From: Snuella sedimenti
Lineage (GTDB): Bacteria > Bacteroidota > Bacteroidia > Flavobacteriales > Flavobacteriaceae
Assembly (NCBI RefSeq): GCF_016428595.1
Contig: NZ_JAELVQ010000007.1
Location: forward strand, 144,709-208,708
Length of the DNA: 64,000 bases
Direction of reading: 5' to 3'
A program made the translations under genes and the position numbers. Under the pieces are notes generated by a model that saw only the letters and a program-made list of their open reading frames with translations, ran no database searches and was not told the DNA's origin. Of this stretch, positions 52,632-63,004 are shown in pieces (the first letter of the stretch is position 1; each line of letters starts with the position of its first letter).

Positions 52632-54212
52632 CTATTTCTTTTTTAAAAGCTCGATAAGATCAACATTATTGCCTAATAGAATTTCTGTTGGATTGATGCG
52701 CCCTTTTTCGGGTGCATTTTCCAGTTTTAAAACGCCTCTAGGGCAAACGGCACTACAAATACCACAGCCAACACAACTGGCTCTAATAATATTTTCACCC
52801 TTTTGCGCATAGGCGCGTACATCGATACCCTGTTCGCAATAGGTTGAACAATTACCACAAGAAATGCATTGTCCGCCATTGGTCGTAATACGGAATCTGG
52901 ATTTGAAGCGCTGTACGATTCCTATATAGGCAGCTAAGGGGCATCCGAAACGGCACCAAACACGGTTTCCAAAAATAGGATAGAAGCCTGTACCGATTAC
53001 CCCGGCAAATATAGAACCGATTAAAAAGCCGTATATGTCCTGAATGGTTTGTGTTTGTATGCCAAGAACAGCTGCAGTTCCAGAAAAATAAGTATATAAT
53101 GTAAAACCGGTCATTACTAAAGCAAAAACCAAAACACCGTGTACTAACCAGCGTTCCAGTTGCCAAGCTTTAAGCGATTTGTCCGATAGTTGTCTGTAAG
53201 GATCACCCAAGGTTTCGGCTAAGCCTCCACAGCCACATACCCAAGAGCAGTACCAGCGTTTACCAAAGAAATAAGTCATTATGGGAACAATGACCAAGCT
53301 TAAAACAACACCCCAAACCAAAATGAATAAACCGAGTCCGCCACTCGCTATTAATTCGTTTAAATTCCAACTAAAAAAGAAATCGTAGTCTAATGGAAAG
53401 GCGTTTTTAAAGTCGTACCAAGGCTTTTCAAAGCGTACCAGTATTTCAGGGATTAAAAAGGCAAATACAACTTGAAAAAATAAAACGGATGTCGTACGCA
53501 ATAACTGATAGTTGTTGTGTCTGTATTTTATATACATTCTAACAGCCATAACCAGCATAACCACACAATATATAAAACCGTATAAGAACCATTGGCTTGC
53601 GAGATTGCCATTTAGGCTTTTGCTTATGGGATCGACTACATAAGTCCAGTTTACAATATAATCTGGCCTGAAATAGAGGAGTACGTAAAAAGCAACTAAA
53701 AAGGTGAATACGCACCACCCAATCCACCCACGATTGGTGGCAGGTTTATGGTAAATACCGTCGTTTTTAATTCCAGGTGCTCCCAAGGTTATAAGTTGTG
53801 GTATTATAAACAATAAGGCTCCAATAATACCTAAACCAAAGGTGAGCCACCAAAATAACCATTTGTGTTCTTTAACAATACCTATTCCAGCTTCTTTAGC
53901 AATGGCATAGGAGAAACTATGGGGCTTGTCCCATATAACCTTATCCCATTCGCTATTTTGTTTGTGCGATGCATTAGCCGATTTAATGGCTGAGGTTACA
54001 GCTCTGGAAAATTTAAAGGGCGAAGTGAAGGTTTTTTCCAGTACATTATTTTTGATATCGTTGATAAAGAGCTCACTTTTAATGCCTTTATTGGTAACGA
54101 CAGTATTAAATAATTCGGGCGATACTTTGTATTCCCCTAAAAAGATAAGCGCAATAAACACGGTTAATCCCGTTAGAAAAATGCCTAGCCCTGTATGTTG
54201 AATGGTTTTCAT
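52632..54212 (-). CDS. Membrane polyferredoxin, 4Fe-4S protein
   Basis: A 526-aa membrane protein of the NapH/CcoG/NosR-like group. An N-terminal periplasmic segment, then about eight membrane helices, CSWVCGCGG and CRFGCP motifs in the membrane part, and two ferredoxin clusters near the C-terminus (CISCGNCSTYCEQG and CVGCGICSAVCPRG). It passes electrons between the membrane and the cytoplasm. It starts 20 bp after the FAD oxidoreductase gene, which may be its electron partner. Confidence 0.88.
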   Translation of the reverse strand: MKTIQHTGLGIFLTGLTVFIALIFLGEYKVSPELFNTVVTNKGIKSELFINDIKNNVLEKTFTSPFKFSRAVTSAIKSANASHKQNSEWDKVIWDKPHSFSYAIAKEAGIGIVKEHKWLFWWLTFGLGIIGALLFIIPQLITLGAPGIKNDGIYHKPATNRGWIGWCVFTFLVAFYVLLYFRPDYIVNWTYVVDPISKSLNGNLASQWFLYGFIYCVVMLVMAVRMYIKYRHNNYQLLRTTSVLFFQVVFAFLIPEILVRFEKPWYDFKNAFPLDYDFFFSWNLNELIASGGLGLFILVWGVVLSLVIVPIMTYFFGKRWYCSWVCGCGGLAETLGDPYRQLSDKSLKAWQLERWLVHGVLVFALVMTGFTLYTYFSGTAAVLGIQTQTIQDIYGFLIGSIFAGVIGTGFYPIFGNRVWCRFGCPLAAYIGIVQRFKSRFRITTNGGQCISCGNCSTYCEQGIDVRAYAQKGENIIRASCVGCGICSAVCPRGVLKLENAPEKGRINPTEILLGNNVDLIELLKKK

Positions 54213-54232
54213 TATAAACGAATGTTTTTAAC

Positions 54233-55573
54233 TCATATACTGAGAATGCGTTTCCAGCTTTTCTTTTTTAACTGGATATTGGTTTGGTTCTCTTTATTGA
54301 AAGCTGCAACAATTTCTTTTTCATGAAGCTTATAAAATTCTGGGTCAAAGTTTGCATCTGCAAGATGTTCTATAACATAATCAACCGATTTCTTTTCATT
54401 TAAAACCTTTTCAAAAAAGTTGTGGCGCATTCTTATTCCTAATGTATTAATGCCGATAAACTGTCTTGTGTCTTTATCGAAATTAATGTGTATGCATATT
54501 TTGCCATTAGGATGTTCCCAATAAAAGCGGGCTTCATTATTTTTAGGTTGTGCCCAGACCCAACCATAGGTTTGGTATTCGATGTTAAAGAATTTAGCGG
54601 AGTTAAACCAATGGCTTGGTTTATATGCCATTTTGTTGCCACAAATGGTTTGTGCTACGGTTTCACCCATCATACGTCCTGTGTACCAAACGGCTTCTAT
54701 AGGTTTTCTTTCATCTATAGCTATTTGTTGTTCGGCACAATCGCCTATGGCATAGATGTCTTTGAAATTGGTTTCTAAAAAGCGGTTTACAATAACGCCT
54801 CGGCCTGTTTCAATTTTGGAACCCTTTAAAAAACTAATATTAGGGGATACGCCTGCTGTAAGACCAACAAGGTTACATTGTATTTCTTCGCCAGTCTCGG
54901 CAATTACAATAGATGTTGCATTGCCATTTTCATCCGATTTAATTTCTTTTAAGTTAACTCCTAAGCGCAGATCAATATGATGCGCTTTAATTTCCCGGTT
55001 AACCATATTGCTTTCTCCTTTTGGTAAGACACCGTTCCAAAAGCTGGATTCACGTACCAAAAAGGTAACAGGAATATGTCTGGAATGAAGCATTTCGGCC
55101 AACTCAATACCTATTAATCCGCCACCAACAATTACTGCACGTTTGCAAACCTTATTATTGGGTGCGTATTTTTCTAAGTTATCCAGATCTTGTTTATGGT
55201 ATAGGCCCATAACGCCATTTAAATCCTGACCGGGCCACCCGAATTTGTTAGGTTTGCTACCAGTTGCTATTATTAGTTTGTCGTAGTTAAAAGTATTTCC
55301 GTCAGAAAGGTGTAGTGTTTTTGAGGGAGCTTCAATAGCGGTTACACGCCCTTTTTTTAAGTCGATATTATTTTTTTTCCAAAACCAGTTTTCGTAAGGT
55401 TGGGTATGCTCAAATGTCATATGGCCCATGTAAACATACATAATTGCTGTACGGGAGAAGAAATAATCCGTTTCGTCAGAAATGATCGTTATTTTTTTGT
55501 TGGAAAGTTTTCTTATATGTCTTGCGGCAGTGACGCCCGAAATGCCATTTCCTATAATTACAATGTGCTCCAT
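54233..55573 (-). CDS. FAD-dependent pyridine nucleotide oxidoreductase
   Basis: A 446-aa flavoprotein with an FAD-binding GNGISGVTAARHIRKLS at the N-terminus, a second dinucleotide fold (AVIVGGGLIGIELAEML, about 148-164) for NAD(P)H, and the FAD motif IYAIGDCAEQ about 270-279. It belongs to the rubredoxin/nitrite reductase-type family. A C-terminal domain of about 110 residues is longer than in the simplest members. It is first in the minus-strand operon. Confidence 0.88.
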   Translation of the reverse strand: MEHIVIIGNGISGVTAARHIRKLSNKKITIISDETDYFFSRTAIMYVYMGHMTFEHTQPYENWFWKKNNIDLKKGRVTAIEAPSKTLHLSDGNTFNYDKLIIATGSKPNKFGWPGQDLNGVMGLYHKQDLDNLEKYAPNNKVCKRAVIVGGGLIGIELAEMLHSRHIPVTFLVRESSFWNGVLPKGESNMVNREIKAHHIDLRLGVNLKEIKSDENGNATSIVIAETGEEIQCNLVGLTAGVSPNISFLKGSKIETGRGVIVNRFLETNFKDIYAIGDCAEQQIAIDERKPIEAVWYTGRMMGETVAQTICGNKMAYKPSHWFNSAKFFNIEYQTYGWVWAQPKNNEARFYWEHPNGKICIHINFDKDTRQFIGINTLGIRMRHNFFEKVLNEKKSVDYVIEHLADANFDPEFYKLHEKEIVAAFNKENQTNIQLKKKSWKRILSI

Positions 55574-55778
55574 CTTTTTGGTAGTTACGTTGTACTAGGT
55601 CGAAGTTAAAGATAAAAACTTAACTTGACTACTTAATTTAGAACAACTATAAATTGAAATCTATTTGTAAGGTAAATCAAATTATTCAGACACTGAAAAA
55701 TAATGCCAAAAGTGTAAGTTAGCTTACATTTAATTAGATTTAGGCGTCTTTATTTTGTAAAAAGAATGAATAGAACTT

Positions 55779-56489
55779 ATGGAAAAACAACTAATGTTTA
55801 TACTTATATTTTTGATGACACTTTCTGGGGTTTCTCAAAACACGAATGTCTTTTTTACTGAAGCCGATGCCTTTTTTGAAGCTAATGTGGTGAATGGAAA
55901 AGTTGCTTATGCTTCTATAAAGGATAATCAAGGGCAATTAAATAAGCTATTGCGTTTGGCAGAGGCCTTTACGGTTTCTGGTGATGATGAGAGCATCAAT
56001 AAAGCGTTTTGGATCAATGCTTATAATATATGTGTTATAAAAGGGATTGTAGATAACTACCCGATAAAATCACCTTTGGATAAGGCTGGGTTCTTTGATA
56101 AGGATACTTATAAATTGGCAGGTGAGACACTTACTTTAAATGCTATAGAACATGAAAAATTAATAGCAGGATATAAGGATGCGCGTTTTCATTTTGTGTT
56201 GGTGTGCGGTGCCTTGGGCTGTCCACCATTAATTAATGAGGTTTATATGCCTGCTACGGTAGAAACGCAATTGGATATACAGACCAAAAAAGCATTGAAT
56301 GGTTCATTTTTAAAAGTTAATAGCAAAAAGAAACGCGTGGAAGTATCTCAAATAATGGAATGGTATAAAGACGATTTTACTATTGATGATAGGACTGAAA
56401 TTGATTTTATTAACAGCTATAGAACAGAAAAGATACCGGATAATTACAGGTTGACATATTTTCCATATGACTGGAGTTTAAACGAATAA
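55779..56489 (+). CDS. DUF547 protein, exported
   Basis: A 236-aa protein with signal peptide (ending GVSQ/N) and DUF547 signatures: FWINAYNICVIKGIVDNYPI, LNAIEHEKL, VCGALGCPPLINEVY and WYKDDF. The Cys and His in these motifs suggest a papain-like fold, but no activity is established. It is divergent from the FAD oxidoreductase gene. Confidence 0.9.
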   Translation: MEKQLMFILIFLMTLSGVSQNTNVFFTEADAFFEANVVNGKVAYASIKDNQGQLNKLLRLAEAFTVSGDDESINKAFWINAYNICVIKGIVDNYPIKSPLDKAGFFDKDTYKLAGETLTLNAIEHEKLIAGYKDARFHFVLVCGALGCPPLINEVYMPATVETQLDIQTKKALNGSFLKVNSKKKRVEVSQIMEWYKDDFTIDDRTEIDFINSYRTEKIPDNYRLTYFPYDWSLNE

Positions 56490-56543
56490 TAATACCAGAC
56501 AATAAAAATTAATGTATTCAAATTATTACTAAAATTTAAACGT

Positions 56544-57410
56544 GTGAAAAAGAAATTACTACTACTTGTTTTTATTGGTGTTACATATTTTGGGTTTTCT
56601 CAAGAAAACACGAAAGCATCCCAAAGAAGTAATATCCAGACCTATACGCCCTCAAAGTTGTTGAGTAAAGGCCAATGGGATATAAAATGGTTTAACAATC
56701 TGTATACGGAAACTAAAGCCATTAATAATGGGGTTAAAAGTGATAAGGCAAGAGAAACCTATTTTACATCGTCTTTTGATGTGTTTACTGGGGTTTCGCA
56801 ATCTAAAACGATAAACATAGGGCTCTTGTTCGATATAAGGTCGAACGTAGTTGACGATAGAAAAGCCCTTGACGTTTTTAAGTTTGACAGTGATGTGATG
56901 ACGGCACGTTCGGGGTTAACATCGGTGGCACCAGCGATTAAATTTAATCCGTTAAAAGATGTGCGTAACTTTACGGTTCAAACAGCTTTTCATATCCCTT
57001 TGATAGCTAATGAAAGTGAAAATGGCGTGTATTTGGATCAAACAGCTTACACGTTTCAGAATAGGTTTTTCTATGACTATACGTTTGCCAGTGGTGATTG
57101 GCAATTGTTTACGGAATTGAATACAGAGTATAATTTTGGTGATGATGCTAGTTTTGCCAATAATACTGTTGTATTGGTGTCCGGGGTATTTGTTAGTTAT
57201 TTTCCTTCCAATGTTTTTACGGTATTGGGCTTTGTTCAGCATCAGCAACGTTTTGGCGATTTTACCCAAGACTATACCGCTTTAGGATTTGGAGGAAAAT
57301 ACCAGTTAACACAGATTTTAAATTTAGAGTTATTGTACAGTAATTTTATAAGAGGTGCCAATACAGGTTTAGGCCAGTCATTTAATTTAGGCTTACGCGC
57401 ATTGTTTTAA
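56544..57410 (+). CDS. Outer-membrane beta-barrel protein
   Basis: A 288-aa protein starting at GTG, with signal peptide (YFGFSQ/E) and alternating strands over the whole length, ending in Phe (LGLRALF), the usual barrel-assembly signal. It starts 54 bp after the DUF547 gene and may be its partner. Transport substrate unknown. Confidence 0.8.
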   Translation: MKKKLLLLVFIGVTYFGFSQENTKASQRSNIQTYTPSKLLSKGQWDIKWFNNLYTETKAINNGVKSDKARETYFTSSFDVFTGVSQSKTINIGLLFDIRSNVVDDRKALDVFKFDSDVMTARSGLTSVAPAIKFNPLKDVRNFTVQTAFHIPLIANESENGVYLDQTAYTFQNRFFYDYTFASGDWQLFTELNTEYNFGDDASFANNTVVLVSGVFVSYFPSNVFTVLGFVQHQQRFGDFTQDYTALGFGGKYQLTQILNLELLYSNFIRGANTGLGQSFNLGLRALF

Positions 57411-57433
57411 AGGGTATACATTGAACCCATCTT

Positions 57434-57560
57434 GACTTTTTCTAATTGGTTAAAAAGAGCCTGCTTTTCGTCATTTTCTCATTCCGTAGCCCTGCTATGC
57501 AACTTAAAAATGCCTTCCATCAAGCTCAAAATAGCTAATTTTCACTTCAATCAAAAAAGT
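57434..57560 (+). repeat. Dispersed intergenic repeat, copy 2
   Basis: Matches 22041-22178 in reverse (core CGTAGCCCTGCTATGC). The element is enclosed by a longer inverted repeat here (57427-57445 CATCTTGACTTTTT and 57553-57572 AAAAAAGTCAAGATG), so the RNA can form a tall hairpin and may act as a terminator after the barrel gene. Confidence 0.7.
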
Positions 57561-57642
57561 CAAGATGAGTTCATTATTTTATTTGAGCAAATTTAGAATC
57601 GAATAGGTATTAATAGTAAATTAGAAGTTTAAAAGAGATACT

Positions 57643-58647
57643 ATGAATGCTTTTAAGTGCCTGATTTTTTTATTATTGCTCTTTTTTCAGTCCTGTAGTA
57701 GTCAAATCGAAAAGATTAAAGGTGTTAGTTTTGTAGCTTCACGGGAGTCTATAACCAATGACCATACTAGTCCGCTTGTAGACATTAATGCTAATTATGC
57801 GGCTGTTATGCCCTTTGGATTTATACGTGATCTGTCGCATCCAGAAATTGTTTTTAATACGAATCGGCAGTGGTTTGGAGAAACAGAAGCAGGGGTGAAA
57901 CAATATAGTAAGGCTTTATCGGTGCAACATATTAAGATCATGCTAAAACCGCAAATTTGGGTATGGCATGGTTTGTTTACGGGCCATATAGCAATGAAGG
58001 ATGAAAAGAGCTGGAAACAATTGGAAGATTCGTATTCTAAATTCATTTTGAGTTATGCTGAATTGGCAAAGCAGATAAACGCTGATATTTTTTGTATTGG
58101 TACAGAATTGGAACAGTTTATAATGAACCGACCGGATTATTGGAAACGTTTAATATTAGAAATTAAGAAACGTTATGATGGTAAGTTAACTTATGCTGCT
58201 AATTGGGATGAATTTAAGCGTGTGCCTTTTTGGGGTGATATGGATTATATAGGTGTTGATGCTTACTTTCCTGTAAGTGATAGTAGAACGCCAACATTGG
58301 AAGCTTGTTTAGTTGGTTGGAAAAAGCACAAGAGTGAGATAAGTACACTTTCTAGTCAATACGATAAGCCTGTTTTATTTACAGAATTTGGTTATAGAAG
58401 TGTTGACTATGCGGCAAAAGAGCCCTGGAAGAGTGACAGGGGAATGACCCAGGTTAACTTAGCCGGGCAGCGCAATGCAACGCAAGCTTTGTTTGAAGCG
58501 TTTTGGCAAGAGGACTGGTTTGCTGGTGGTTTCGTTTGGAAATGGCATCATAATCACGAAACAGCGGGTGGAAACGAAAACACACAATTTACACCTCAAA
58601 ACAAGCCAGTCGAGGCCTTAATAAAATCTTATTTTTCCAAGTCATGA
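57643..58647 (+). CDS. GH113-like glycoside hydrolase, lipoprotein
   Basis: A 334-aa TIM-barrel hydrolase with lipoprotein signal (LFFQSCSSQ). The pattern fits GH113 (beta-mannanase-like): QIWVWHGLFTG, FCIGTELEQF with the acid/base Glu, ANWDEFKRVPFW, YIGVDAYFPV and the nucleophile region LFTEFGYRS. It overlaps the Omp85-like gene by 4 bp. Mannan is the likely substrate class, but other glycans are possible. Confidence 0.85.
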   Translation: MNAFKCLIFLLLLFFQSCSSQIEKIKGVSFVASRESITNDHTSPLVDINANYAAVMPFGFIRDLSHPEIVFNTNRQWFGETEAGVKQYSKALSVQHIKIMLKPQIWVWHGLFTGHIAMKDEKSWKQLEDSYSKFILSYAELAKQINADIFCIGTELEQFIMNRPDYWKRLILEIKKRYDGKLTYAANWDEFKRVPFWGDMDYIGVDAYFPVSDSRTPTLEACLVGWKKHKSEISTLSSQYDKPVLFTEFGYRSVDYAAKEPWKSDRGMTQVNLAGQRNATQALFEAFWQEDWFAGGFVWKWHHNHETAGGNENTQFTPQNKPVEALIKSYFSKS

Positions 58648-59906
58648 GAATCGCATTGATCCTACTTTTTACAGGTCTGTTTTTGGGAAGTATGAATGCC
58701 CAAAATAAGATGGTTTCAGAATTTCAAATTCAGGGTAATAAAAGATTAAAGACCGTATTTATAAAGAATATATCAGATGTTAAGGCTGGAGTGGTTTTAG
58801 ATTCAGCCCTTATTGCAAAGGATATAAAACGTCTTAAATTTTTACCGGCAGTTTCGCATGCTTACTTTGAGGTGGTTAAGGAAACTGAAAGTATGTACAA
58901 GGTTGTTTATCATATAATCGAGCATTTTACATTGATCCCCTCTTTAAATGTGTATACGACTAATGATGATGAGTTTGCTTATCGGATTGGTCTTCACGAA
59001 TTTAATTTGTTAGGTAGAAATATAGGTTTTGGCGGTTTTTACCAAAAGGATATCTACAGTTCGTATGCTGTGAACTTAAGGGCGCCCTATCTGTTTTCAA
59101 ATACCTTTGGGTTGGCTGTTAACTATCAGGATCTAACAACTTTGGAACCTGTTTTTTTTGATGGTTCTACGGCCGATTACAGATACAATAACGAATCGTT
59201 GGAAGTATTGGGTTTGTATACGGTTAATTTAAAGAATAGGATAGAAGGCGGTATTAATTACTTTATGGAGGATTACAAGTATGTGTCGGGTGCTACCAGC
59301 GATCAAGTGCCTCAAGCCTTAAATGTTCATAAGTGGTTGCTAAAATTAATCTATGATTATAATGGGTTGGATTATTATTACCATAGTATTTCAGGGTTTA
59401 GAAGTTTGTTTACGTTTCAGTATGTAACGTCAACGAATGATATGCTTCCTGATTTTTTTATAGCCTGGAACGACCTTTTTTACTTTAAGCGATTGGGAAA
59501 ACATGGTAATTGGGCCAATAGGTTGCGCATGGGACTGTCCAGTAATGATAAGACGCCTTTTGCACCATTTTCGGTTGACAATAACGTAAATATAAGAGGG
59601 GTAGGGAATACTATCGACAGGGGGACGGGTTCTATTGTATTCAATACCGAATACAGACATACCTTATACGAAAAAGGATGGTTTGTAATGCAAGGTAATG
59701 CTTTTATAGATTCAGGTACTTGGCGTAATCCGGGAGGGAAGCTCAGCGATTTTACCGACCCAGATAATATTAAAGTCTATTCAGGTTTGGGGCTTCGCTT
59801 CATTCACAAAAAAATATACAATGCCATTTTTAGAATTGACTATGGGCATGGACTGACTAAAGGTGCTACTAATGGATTGGTGTTTGGTATTGGGCAGTAT
59901 TTTTAG
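58644..59906 (+). CDS. Omp85-like outer-membrane protein with one POTRA domain
   Basis: A 420-aa protein with signal peptide (MNAQ/N), one POTRA domain (FQIQGNKRLKTVFIKNISD to YHIIEHF, residues 25-95) and a 16-strand-like barrel that contains NNVNIRGVGNTIDRGTG, the place of the VRGF motif, and ends in Phe (FGIGQYF). BamA-like proteins with a single POTRA are common in Bacteroidota; the function is not known. The 4-bp overlap with the GH gene implies a shared role at the surface. Confidence 0.86.
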   Translation: MRIALILLFTGLFLGSMNAQNKMVSEFQIQGNKRLKTVFIKNISDVKAGVVLDSALIAKDIKRLKFLPAVSHAYFEVVKETESMYKVVYHIIEHFTLIPSLNVYTTNDDEFAYRIGLHEFNLLGRNIGFGGFYQKDIYSSYAVNLRAPYLFSNTFGLAVNYQDLTTLEPVFFDGSTADYRYNNESLEVLGLYTVNLKNRIEGGINYFMEDYKYVSGATSDQVPQALNVHKWLLKLIYDYNGLDYYYHSISGFRSLFTFQYVTSTNDMLPDFFIAWNDLFYFKRLGKHGNWANRLRMGLSSNDKTPFAPFSVDNNVNIRGVGNTIDRGTGSIVFNTEYRHTLYEKGWFVMQGNAFIDSGTWRNPGGKLSDFTDPDNIKVYSGLGLRFIHKKIYNAIFRIDYGHGLTKGATNGLVFGIGQYF

Positions 59907-60060
59907 GAGTAATAAAAAGAATATCCATCATTAATAATAGTTTTGTGTTCTTTCAGAACGTGGCGTAGTGAAGTGAAGAATCTTTCGGTTATTGAAGAGA
60001 TTCGTCCAAAGCCTGTGTTGAGTTTTATAGGAATGGTACGTTTAATCAAGTTGATTTATA
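59907..60060 (+). other. Spacer before the tandem array
   Basis: No gene. It contains a partial form of the array unit (CCTGTGTTGAGTTTTATAGG), so the array decays into this stretch. Confidence 0.5.
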
Positions 60061-62505
60061 TTGAGGAGGGATCAAACAAGATTTTCATCCTCATCCCGCC
60101 CTGCTACCTTGATTTTTAAGATTTGTATCGGTATGTCACGGTTCATCTTCTCTATGATTTTCTTTGTCATGCCTGCCTTTCGTCTGAGACTGTATCGAGC
60201 TTGTCGAGATGCTCAAGATAAACTGTGGCAGGCATCCACTTTTGGATGAGAGATGCTTCGCTTCACTGCATTTCGCTCTGCATTACAGTTCTTTACTTTT
60301 TTGTATCGCCCAAAAAAGTAAGCAAAAAAGTCTAGGCTTACGATAAAAACCTAAAAAAATGCTACGGTATCCGCACTCACGGATGAAAATACCTCCCCCT
60401 CATTACTTCGGGGTCAAACAAGATTTTCATCCTCATCCCGCCCTGCTACCTTGATTTTTAAGATTTGTATCGGTAGGCCACGGTTCATCTTCTCTATGGT
60501 TTTCTTTGTCATACCTGCCTTTCGTCTGAGCCTGTATCGAGCTTGTCGAGATGCTAAAGATAAATAGTGGCAGGCATCCACTTTTGGGTGTATTTATAAG
60601 AAACCGCGTTTATTCCCTTGTTTGGAATAGTATGGTAAGAACTGTAATGTAGCCTCTTACTTTTTTCCATTGCCGAAAAAAGTAAACAAAAAAGTCTAGG
60701 CTTACGATAAAAACCTAAAAAATGCTACGGTATCCGCACCCACGGATGGAAATACCTCCCCCTCATTGCTTCGGGGTCAAACAAGATTTTCATCCTTATA
60801 CCGCCCTGCTACCTTGATTTTTAAGATTTTTATAAGTATGCCGGGATCCATCTTCTCTTTATTTTTCCTTATCACGTTTGCTTTTCGTCTGAGCCTGTAT
60901 CGAGCTTGTCGAGATGCTCAAGATAAACTGTGGCAGGCATCCACTTTTGGATGAGAGATGCTTCGCTTCATTGCATTTCGCTCTGCATGACAGTTCTTTA
61001 CTTTTTTGCATCGCCCAAAAAAGTAAGCAAAAAAGTCTAGGCTTACGATAAAAACCTAAAAAAATGCTACGGTATCCCCACCCACGGATGGAAATACCTC
61101 CCCCTCATTGCTTCGGGGTCAAACAAGATTTTCATCCTTATGCCCACCCTGCAACCTTGATTTTTAAGATTTGTATCGGTAGGCCACGGTTCATCTTCTC
61201 TATGCTTTTCTTTGTCATACCTGCCTTTCGTCTGAGCCTGTATCGAGCTTGTCGAGATGCTCAAGATAAACTGTGGCAGGCATCCACTTTTGGATGAGAG
61301 ATGCTTCGCTTCATTGCATTTCGCTCTGCATGACAGTTCTTTACTTTTTTGCATCGCCCAAAAAAGTAAGCAAAAAAGTCTAGGCTTACGATAAAAACCT
61401 AAAAAAATGCTACGGTATCCGCACCGACGGATGAAAATACCTCCCCCTCATTACTTCGGGGTCAAACAGGATTTTCATCCTCATCCCGCCCTGCTACCTT
61501 GATTTTTAAGATTTGTATCGGTAGGCCATGGTTCATTTTCTCTATGGTTTTCTTTGTCATGCCTGCCTTTCGTCTGAGCCTGTGTTGAGCTTTACAGGAA
61601 TGGTACGTTTACGCAGGTTGATTCATATTGGAGTGCGGCCAAAGGAATATGATTTCTTACTTTTTTGCATCGCCCAAAAAAGTAAGCAAAAAAGTCTAGG
61701 CTTACGATAAAAACCTAAAAAAATGCTACGGTATCCGCACCCACGGATGAAAATACCTCCCCCTCATTGCTTCGGGGTCAAACAAGATTTTCATCCTCAT
61801 CCCACCCTGCTACCTTGATTTTTAAGATTTTTATAGGTAGGCCACGGTTCATTTTCTCAATGCTTTTCTTTGTTATGGCTGCCTTTCGTCTGAGCCTGTA
61901 TCGAGCTTGTCGAGATGCTCAAGATAAACTGTGGCAGGCATTCACTTTTGGATGAGGGATGCTGCGCTTCACTGCATTTCGCTCTGCATGACAGTTCTTT
62001 ACTTTTTTGCATCGCCCAAAAAAGTAAGCAAAAAAGTCTAGGCTTACGATAAAAACCTAAAAAAATGCTACGGTATCCGCACCCACGGATGAAAATACCT
62101 CCCCCTCATTGCTTCGGGGTCAAACAAGATTTTCATCCTTATGCCGCCCTGCTACCTTGGTTTTTAAGATTTTTATCGGTAGGCCACGGTTCATTTTCTC
62201 TATGCTTTTCTTTGTCATACCTGCCTTTCGTCTGAGCCTGTGTTGAGCTTTACAGGAATAGTACGTTTACGCAGGTTGATTTATATTGGGGTGCGGCCAA
62301 AGGAATATGATTTCTTACTTTTTTCCATTGCCGAAAAAAGTAAGCAAAAAAGTCTAGGCTTACGATAAAAATCTAAGAAATGCTACGGTATCCCCTCCAC
62401 GGATAAAAATACCTCCCCCTCATTACTTCGGGGTCAAACAGGATTTTCATCCTCATCCCGCCCTGCTACCTTGATTTTTAAGATTTGTATCGGTAGGCCG
62501 GGAGG
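60061..62505 (+). repeat. Tandem array of hairpin-rich 316-364-bp units
   Basis: Seven units counted by the anchor GTCTAGGCTTACGATAAAAA at 60330, 60694, 61035, 61378, 61694, 62036 and 62352. Each unit has a CTTACTTTTTT/AAAAAAGTAAG hairpin and a nested hairpin GGATGAAAAT..CCCC..GGGG..ATTTTCATCC (for example 60381-60432). Two variants alternate: a longer one with TATCGAGCTTGTCGAGATGCT and a 316-bp one with GTGTTGAGCTTTACAGGAA. Short frames in the units are not genes. Single copies lie at 46.4 and 49.2 kb. Confidence 0.92.
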
Positions 62506-62841
62506 ATAGAAATGCTATAAATTATGCAGGGGTATTAAGTCGTAAAACTGCAGTCTAGGCTCTAGGCCTCTCAATAAAAGGCACTGAAAGTTGTTATTAT
62601 GGCGTGGTTGATAAGCATGCTTTTAAGAAAGTCGGGAAACTCAAGATATCTACATAGCGTTTACGGATAATAGATATATACCCATTATATGGAGTTGACA
62701 GGGCTTTGACAGGGCTTTGATAGGGAGGAGCTATACATAGTTGCACTTTTTGTTTTCTGCTGTTTTTGGAAGCATATGTTGTTTTTGTTACTTTCTGTTG
62801 AAATACCTTTCCCATACACTAGCTATACTGAAAAATAGGGA
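62506..62841 (+). other. Intergenic region with a short tandem repeat
   Basis: No gene seen. An 11-base unit TTGACAGGGCT occurs twice and a third time in part at 62695-62726. Nothing else is recognised. Confidence 0.5.
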
Positions 62842-63004
62842 TTGACCCATCCTAAATGTGTTGTTTGTTTAAGTTGGTATAATATATTACATATTTGTAG
62901 GTTTTTGTATATATTTATGTCCTGTAAGTTATGCTGAGGAACAAAAGTTCTTTTATCTGGAATTAGATAACCGATAAACAGTATAATATATAAAGATATA
63001 ACGA
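62842..63004 (+). repeat. Cassette leader repeat, copy 2
   Basis: A diverged copy of 33972-34148, from TTGACCCATCCTAAAT to ATAACGA, directly before the hydrolase cassette. It shares the AT-rich core and the GAGGAACAAAAGTTC stretch. Confidence 0.7.

Noticed and set aside
53539..53727. 62-aa and other short frames opposite the Fe-S protein and glycosyltransferase genes
   Set aside because: They are mirror frames of well-supported genes.
60061..61955. Repeated frames of about 62 aa (ending ACRDAQDKLWQASTFG) in the tandem array
   Set aside because: They arise because the repeat unit lacks stops in one frame; the units vary in length and the frame is lost in some, with no ribosome site and no coding-like change pattern.
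60061..62505. CRISPR array
   Set aside because: Units are 316-364 bp, far longer than CRISPR repeats, no unique 30-40-bp spacers separate them, and no cas genes are near.
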